This document shows positions 41,422 to 45,166 of a DNA stretch of 45,166 bases, piece by piece. Each line of letters starts with the position of its first letter. The first letter of the stretch is position 1. The notes under the pieces are model-generated. The model did not search any database and had not been told where the DNA came from. It was given only the letters and a program-made list of their open reading frames with translations. Source of the DNA: Pseudomonadota bacterium (lineage in GTDB: Bacteria > Pseudomonadota > Alphaproteobacteria > Sphingomonadales > Sphingomonadaceae); contig JADDQD010000108.1 of NCBI GenBank assembly GCA_016781555.1, positions 833-45,998 of the forward strand, given 5' to 3'. The translations under genes were made by a program, and so were the position numbers.

Positions 41422-41789
41422 TGAAGAAGAGCGACGGGGCGAAGATGAGAAAGGCACTACCGAAGGCACCACGGGCGCGAGCTCGGACGAGCGATCCGGA
41501 CACGTCGCATCGAGCGGCCAAATGCGTGACGCCGGCACTCCGCCAGATCCAGCGCGCCGTCCTGGGCTTCGCGGCGGAGAGAGGCGAACAAGGCTTCAGC
41601 GACCTCGATCTTGCAAAACATTTTGACTGCGACGGAAGCACCTACCGGACGCGGCGGGCAGAGCTCAAAAAGCTCGGCCTCATCGAAGACAGCAAAAAGC
41701 GAATTTCGGTTCGGGTGCGTAGCAGTCATGCCGTGTGGAAGATCACGGCCGCGGGGATCAAGGTACACAGGGACGCAGCGAATGACTGA
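41418..41789 (+). CDS. Small winged-helix-like phage protein
   Basis: A 123-residue basic protein. After a Lys/Arg-rich N-terminus, the middle shows a winged-helix pattern: RQIQRAVLGFAAERGEQGFS, DLDLAKHFDCDGSTYRTRRA and ELKKLGLIEDSKK (residues about 45-100). It may bind DNA as a regulator or accessory replication factor. ATG 41418 overlaps the preceding stop (ATGATG), and its own end overlaps the next gene by 8 bases. Confidence 0.65.
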   Translation: MMKKSDGAKMRKALPKAPRARARTSDPDTSHRAAKCVTPALRQIQRAVLGFAAERGEQGFSDLDLAKHFDCDGSTYRTRRAELKKLGLIEDSKKRISVRVRSSHAVWKITAAGIKVHRDAAND

Positions 41790-42594
41790 TACGAAACGGA
41801 AGAAGCGGGCTCCGGCGAAGGAGAAGCAGGCCGCGCCGCCGCATGAACCCACAGAGCGGGAAATCGAGCAGAGGGAAATCCTGCGTGCTCGCAATCTCCA
41901 GCGTCCAGATCGCCCGTCGTCAAAGATCGAAATGGAGGGTTCCGTTCGCGTCGTCCGTCACGCGGATGATCAAGACCCGAAGCTCTACAGCGCCGCCATG
42001 CTCGAAGCGTTCGGCACAACCTCGATGCCATTTCTAAATCAGACGCTGGACAACATCCAACGGGGCACATGCCAGAGCGTTGCCAACTTCACCGAGAAGC
42101 AGAACGACGCCGCGATAGCGATCCTCGCCGCCGTGGAACCACAGAACGAGCTAGAGGCCACGCTGGCGGCCCAGATGGTGATCGCGAATGAGGCGGCGAT
42201 GCGCTGCATGCGCTCCATGATCGGGGCTGAGTGGGTTCCGCAGCATCAGATGTATGGGAACCTCGCGAACAAGTTCATGCGGACATTCACCGCACAGGTC
42301 GAAGCTCTGGCAAAGCTCCGGCGCAAAGGCGAACAGGTGGTCAAGCACGTGCACGTCCACGAAGGCGGGCAAGCGGTCGTGGATAGCACGATCAACCAAT
42401 ATAGGGGGGGTGGGGTAGATGGAAGAAGTGACGGACAACCGTATGGAGCCGGAACCGCTGCGGAATGCGCCGCGCTGTCTGGCCCAGACCCGGCGCGGGA
42501 CGGAGTGCCGCTCCCCTGCCATGCCGAACGGGAGATGTCGCCTTCATGGCGGGAAGTCACCGGGGCCTCCACTGGGGAACCAGAATGCTCGTAA
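41782..42594 (+). CDS. Hypothetical prophage protein
   Basis: A 270-residue protein. The N-terminus is very basic (TKRKKRAPAKEKQ), and a helical domain follows at about residues 60-210 (AMLEAFGTTSMPFLNQTLDN, MVIANEAAMRCMRSMIGAEW). HVHVHEGGQAVVDSTINQYR is a motif I have seen in prophage proteins of this size. The last 59 residues overlap the next gene in a different frame, and may be coded only because of that. The ATG is 41782. It lies in the usual place of a packaging or DNA-binding gene, but the role is unknown. Confidence 0.6.
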   Translation: MTDTKRKKRAPAKEKQAAPPHEPTEREIEQREILRARNLQRPDRPSSKIEMEGSVRVVRHADDQDPKLYSAAMLEAFGTTSMPFLNQTLDNIQRGTCQSVANFTEKQNDAAIAILAAVEPQNELEATLAAQMVIANEAAMRCMRSMIGAEWVPQHQMYGNLANKFMRTFTAQVEALAKLRRKGEQVVKHVHVHEGGQAVVDSTINQYRGGGVDGRSDGQPYGAGTAAECAALSGPDPARDGVPLPCHAEREMSPSWREVTGASTGEPECS

Positions 42595-42679
42595 ACACGG
42601 GCTCAGATCGGCAGAGTTCGTCCAGCTGCGTGCAGAAGCGCGGCAGCTCCAACGTGCGCTGATCGAGGCTATGCGGTGA
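42419..42679 (+). CDS. HGG-motif phage protein
   Basis: An 86-residue protein. It carries the pattern RCLAQTRRGTECRSPAMPNG, then RCRLHGGKSPGPPLGNQNA, a small Cys/His-containing motif common in prophages (often written HGGxSxGP). The ATG at 42419 follows a G-rich ribosome site. It overlaps the end of the previous gene by 176 bases in another frame and meets the next gene with GTGA. Its function is not known to me; a zinc or nucleic acid-binding role is possible. Confidence 0.7.
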   Translation: MEEVTDNRMEPEPLRNAPRCLAQTRRGTECRSPAMPNGRCRLHGGKSPGPPLGNQNARKHGLRSAEFVQLRAEARQLQRALIEAMR

Positions 42680-42891
42680 GTTTTGCGAACAATACGCACC
42701 CGCGCGCGAGGATGGCCGAGGGCATAGTTGAGTTCGGCCGCATGGTGGATCGGCTCGATGGAGTTGCCCGCGATGCCCTGGCTCAGCGCCATGTCTTCCT
42801 CGCGAGCAGATATGTTTTGATAACGCGCTCGCTGTCGGCGGCTCGTGCTGCAACGGAAGGAGGCGACGGTGGACTTAGGATCGCTTTCTAA
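42676..42891 (+). CDS. Hypothetical small phage protein
   Basis: A 71-residue protein beginning at GTG 42676 (GTGA overlap with the previous stop). Residues 13-40 are amphipathic helix (MAEGIVEFGRMVDRLDGVAR). It has no recognised motif. It is the last gene of the rightward array before the promoter region at 43035. Confidence 0.5.
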   Translation: MSFANNTHPRARMAEGIVEFGRMVDRLDGVARDALAQRHVFLASRYVLITRSLSAARAATEGGDGGLRIAF

Positions 42892-42994
42892 GGCCGCCGC
42901 AAAGAAACATCTCCGCTGGCTGTTCGGCCGGCGCTTCGCCCGCCTATTTCGCTGGACGCTACGGGCTGACGCCTGGCGCTGTCCGGGATCTTGA
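42869..42994 (+). CDS. Very short ORF with strong ribosome site
   Basis: A 41-residue Arg-rich peptide (MDLGSLSKAAAKKHLRWLFG, then Arg-rich to a TGA). GTG 42869 lies 5 bases after AAGGAGG, a near-perfect ribosome site, so translation is likely. It may be the start of a larger phage gene cut short by a deletion or frameshift. Confidence 0.35.
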   Translation: MDLGSLSKAAAKKHLRWLFGRRFARLFRWTLRADAWRCPGS

Positions 42995-43034
42995 GCAGGG
43001 ACGCGTAATGCCTGGTGATGAAGACAGTTCTGGA

Positions 43035-43063
43035 TTGACATTTGTCTAAAATCCTGCTATAGT
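43035..43063 (+). promoter_or_regulatory. Sigma-70 type promoter
   Basis: TTGACA (43035-43040), a 17-base spacer and TATAGT (43058-43063) form a near-consensus promoter. It reads into the small RHH gene and the genes after it, so those form a separate transcription unit from the early array. Confidence 0.75.
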
Positions 43064-43114
43064 GCGGCTTCATCACTGATTGGGCGAAAGCTCGTTTCCG
43101 GTTCGGCGGCCATT

Positions 43115-43131
43115 GGCCTCCGGGCCTTTTT
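43115..43131 (+). terminator. Short hairpin plus T tract upstream of the small RHH gene
   Basis: GGCC (43115-43118) pairs with GGCC (43123-43126) around TCCG, followed by TTTTT. The stem is only four pairs, but a terminator-like element between a strong promoter and the gene could act as an attenuator or antitermination target. Confidence 0.4.
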
Positions 43132-43149
43132 GCGTTGGGGGGGAATGCC

Positions 43150-43299
43150 ATGCGGCAGGCAATGCAGAACAGAATGGTCTGGTTTCGTGCTCCCGAAGTG
43201 CTGGTGAGCAAGATCGAAGCAAAATCGCAGTCCGAGGGAATGAGTATTTCCGAGTATCTTCGTGACTTGGCTCGGCGCGACGTGCGGGATGCCGCGTGA
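43150..43299 (+). CDS. Short ribbon-helix-helix protein
   Basis: A 49-residue protein (MRQAMQNRMVWFRAPEVLVS, then ending in ARRDVRDAA). The pattern of a short beta strand (MVWFRAP), helix (EVLVSKIEAKSQSEG) and second helix (SISEYLRDLARRDV) is that of an Arc/CopG-type RHH monomer. It starts at ATG 43150 after a GGGGGGG run, and its TGA overlaps the next ATG. It sits directly under the promoter at 43035 and may be an autoregulator of this unit. Confidence 0.72.
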   Translation: MRQAMQNRMVWFRAPEVLVSKIEAKSQSEGMSISEYLRDLARRDVRDAA

Positions 43300-43943
43300 T
43301 GGCCGATCCTGTCTTTGACGCCACGGCAAGCACTGATGAGGTCGGGGCCCATTACCTCGGTGGCAGCCCCGAAGCTGAAACCGAACTTCTCGCGCGGGCC
43401 GGTGCCGGCGAGATCGAAGCGCAGCGGTTCTTTCTGACTGCGGCGACAGCCGCGTTCCTCGCGCAGGACGAAGGGCAGGAAGCTTATCTTGCCGCTGCCG
43501 AGGTTTTTGGCCGACTGGCTGCCGCTCGTGGCGGTGGAGAAGACCGACGCCGCCTAGCCAGTCTCCTCTCGCTCCAGGCCTCCCATAGCCGGACCATGAT
43601 GCGTCCGGAGTTCGCGCTTGGCTGTGAGACGGAATGCCTGCTGATCCTCAACAAGCTGGCCGATGAGGGAGACGAGGAAGCCGCCAAAGCCGTTGGTGCG
43701 TTCGCGGAGGAGTTTTCCGAAGAGGCCGTCAAAGCCGCGGCACTGAGCGCAAAGCAAGATCGTGCGACCGTCGTGTCGATTGCTCCACCGCCGAGCGAGC
43801 CTGACTTTGCCGCGCTGATCGCTTCTCTGCCGCCGCTGACACGATGGGATCTGGTGAGGTTCTGGTTTTCGGATCGGCTTTGGGACGTGCGGCTCGCGTG
43901 GTGGGACTTCAAGGACAAGATGAGCGCCCGGTTGGCGCGCTGA
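43299..43943 (+). CDS. Hypothetical helical-repeat phage protein
   Basis: A 214-residue acidic, almost all-helical protein. The pattern of Ala/Leu-rich helices (ELLARAGAGEIEAQRFFLTA, AYLAAAEVFGRLAAARGGGE) is like Sel1 or TPR-type repeats. The C-terminus is Trp-rich and amphipathic (LVRFWFSDRLWDVRLAWWDF), perhaps for membrane or protein contact. ATG 43299 shares a TGATG with the RHH gene. No specific function is recognised. Confidence 0.6.
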   Translation: MADPVFDATASTDEVGAHYLGGSPEAETELLARAGAGEIEAQRFFLTAATAAFLAQDEGQEAYLAAAEVFGRLAAARGGGEDRRRLASLLSLQASHSRTMMRPEFALGCETECLLILNKLADEGDEEAAKAVGAFAEEFSEEAVKAAALSAKQDRATVVSIAPPPSEPDFAALIASLPPLTRWDLVRFWFSDRLWDVRLAWWDFKDKMSARLAR

Positions 43944-43968
43944 ACAGAATATCTGGGGGGATATTGGA

Positions 43969-45166
43969 ATGGGTTTGTTTGGATCGGTCGGGCAGATGTT
44001 CGACGGCAAGCCGGGGTCACCAATCGAGGATTGGCTGCGGCAACAAGGGATCATGGCCGCAACGCCAGGGATCGGGAATGACATAATCGTGACTGGTCCA
44101 CAGCCGCGAGGTCTCTTCGGCAACACTTCCCTCGCTGCGCCTGCTGGCATCGGAAGCCCATCATACACAACGCCCGGCATCAACCCGGATGCTCCGCAGC
44201 CCGCGGGTTCGCTGGGTGGCCCAGGCGGATTGCTTCCCAGTCCGTCCGCGCCCTTGACCGGCGAGATTGGCGCGCCGCGTCACTCTGTCCCGAGCAGCAT
44301 TCCTCCGCAGGCTGGTCCTGCCTCTGGCGGGTTCCGTGGGATGGAAAGCATCCGGGATGAGCAGCCGCCGAAGAAGAAGGGCTCTCCTTTCCTCCGGGGT
44401 CTCGGCCGCGTCCTTCGGGAGATCGGGCACAGTGCGCCTGAGATGCAGGCGATGATGAACGGCGACTATTCCGCTGCCGCTCGGTTCCGCGAGATGCACG
44501 ATGAAAGGCACGGCAAGGAGACGGAATCAAAGCGCGTGGGAGAGCTCCAGCGCCAAGCCTTCGATTATCTCGTCCGAACCCGTGGCGTCGATCCGAGGCA
44601 GGCCATGATGATGGTCCAAGACGTGAAGAGCCTCGCTACCGAATGGAACACGCAAGAGCGCACCCGCGACCTCGCTCCAGGCCACACTGTCCGGAACCCG
44701 AATGGCGAGACCTACACGGCTCCCAAAACATTCGAAAACGGGCCGAACGTCTACGAGTACGATCCGCAGGCCGGCCCTCCGCAGCTTATCTTTCAAGGCC
44801 AGACGGATGCTCAGCGGGCAGTGGAGGAGTCGGGTTATGAGCCCGGCTCTCCACAAGCCTTCAACTTCCTGCGCGACTACCATCTCGACGGGCAGGGTCC
44901 GACCGCAGTCCAGATGCAGCAATCGCAGCTCGGGGTCCAAAGACGAGGACAGGACATGGGCGCGGAGACCGCTCGGCGCGGGCAAGACGTGAGCCGGACC
45001 AATAGCGAACGTGCCGCCGGAACTGCTCGCTACAACCGTGACAACACTCCAGTTTCGAGGGTCGTCAACGAGCGCGGCGAGGTTGTCGTGACCTATGCGA
45101 ATGGGCGTGTGCAGACGCTGCGGAACTCACGGCCGATGTCGCCGAGTCGCGGTGGGCGTGCTGGTC
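43969..45166 (+). CDS. Phage virion-type protein, N-terminal part, cut by window edge
   Basis: An open frame of at least 399 residues running off the right edge. It begins MGLFGSVGQMFDGKPGSPIE after GGGGGG. Residues 45-145 are Pro/Gly-rich and low complexity (PQPAGSLGGPGGLLPSPSAP), followed by a charged region with EMQAMMNGDYSAAARFREMH. A more ordered part contains VRNPNGETYTAPKTFENGPN. The C-terminal part is Gln/Arg-rich and helical, with QDMGAETARRGQDVSRTNSE. This layout resembles internal or ejection virion proteins of prophages, but identification is tentative. Confidence 0.55.
   Translation, partial: MGLFGSVGQMFDGKPGSPIEDWLRQQGIMAATPGIGNDIIVTGPQPRGLFGNTSLAAPAGIGSPSYTTPGINPDAPQPAGSLGGPGGLLPSPSAPLTGEIGAPRHSVPSSIPPQAGPASGGFRGMESIRDEQPPKKKGSPFLRGLGRVLREIGHSAPEMQAMMNGDYSAAARFREMHDERHGKETESKRVGELQRQAFDYLVRTRGVDPRQAMMMVQDVKSLATEWNTQERTRDLAPGHTVRNPNGETYTAPKTFENGPNVYEYDPQAGPPQLIFQGQTDAQRAVEESGYEPGSPQAFNFLRDYHLDGQGPTAVQMQQSQLGVQRRGQDMGAETARRGQDVSRTNSERAAGTARYNRDNTPVSRVVNERGEVVVTYANGRVQTLRNSRPMSPSRGGRAG

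Larger units (their letters stand above)
36745..45166. mobile_element. Integrated prophage-like element at tRNA-Tyr, right end not in window
   Basis: The element starts at tRNA-Tyr and includes a leftward integrase and RHH protein, then a rightward array of tightly overlapping short genes: AlpA-like regulator, replication-type protein with iterons, winged-helix protein, HGG-motif protein and a virion-type protein. The many ATGA/TGATG overlaps, short hypothetical genes and slightly lower GC than the pectin locus support a phage origin. The right attachment site is not visible. A satellite of the phage-inducible island kind is possible because no terminase, portal or capsid gene is seen in the window. 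Confidence 0.8.

Noticed and set aside
42888-43352. 154-residue leftward open frame in the element
   Set aside because: It is antisense to the promoter and the small RHH gene, and shows no domain pattern.
1-45166. CRISPR arrays, insertion sequences and rRNA genes
   Set aside because: None was seen: no regularly spaced direct repeats with unique spacers, no transposase-like protein and no rRNA sequence.

Overview
The window looks like a chromosome segment of a high-GC alphaproteobacterium, most likely a sphingomonad. The evidence is the long sphingomonad-style TonB-dependent receptor with its Tat-exported partner enzymes, the pectin catabolic gene set, and the housekeeping genes. This is inferred from protein character only; no database search was run.

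Positions 1-26242 form a pectin/galacturonate utilisation locus. Extracellular or periplasmic enzymes are a CE8 pectinesterase (cut by the left edge), PL1 and PL10 pectate lyases, a GH43 enzyme, a GH28 polygalacturonase and two esterases. Uptake uses a TonB-dependent receptor and an ExuT-type MFS transporter. Intracellular steps are UxaC, a UxuB-family reductase and UxaA for galacturonate; KduI and KduD for unsaturated uronates; then KdgK and Eda to pyruvate and glyceraldehyde-3-phosphate. A LacI-family regulator (10645-11700) sits in the middle. Palindromic sites centred on ACCGGT (ideal form TGACACCGGTGTCA) lie upstream of six transcription units, with two at the receptor, and are the probable operators. 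Two genes here, kduI and a Gfo/Idh/MocA oxidoreductase, each carry a one-base deletion in a short G or C run. They are either real lesions or assembly errors.

Positions 26287-36615 hold ordinary chromosomal genes. They are a pair of PepSY membrane proteins, a Kef-type antiporter, an 824-residue three-part membrane fusion (epimerase, SPW-like, cysteine-free VKOR-like), a small lipoprotein, an AlkA-type glycosylase, a 2Fe-2S ferredoxin, a class I DAHP synthase behind a structured leader with an intrinsic terminator, and an RlmB-type methyltransferase.

From tRNA-Tyr (36745-36831) to the right edge lies an integrated phage-like element. A tyrosine integrase and a tandem ribbon-helix-helix protein read leftward. 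An AlpA-like regulator, small phage proteins, a replication-type protein with evenly spaced iterons inside its gene, an HGG-motif protein and a long virion-type protein read rightward. The right end of the element is outside the window, so it cannot be decided whether this is a complete prophage, a decayed one or a satellite.
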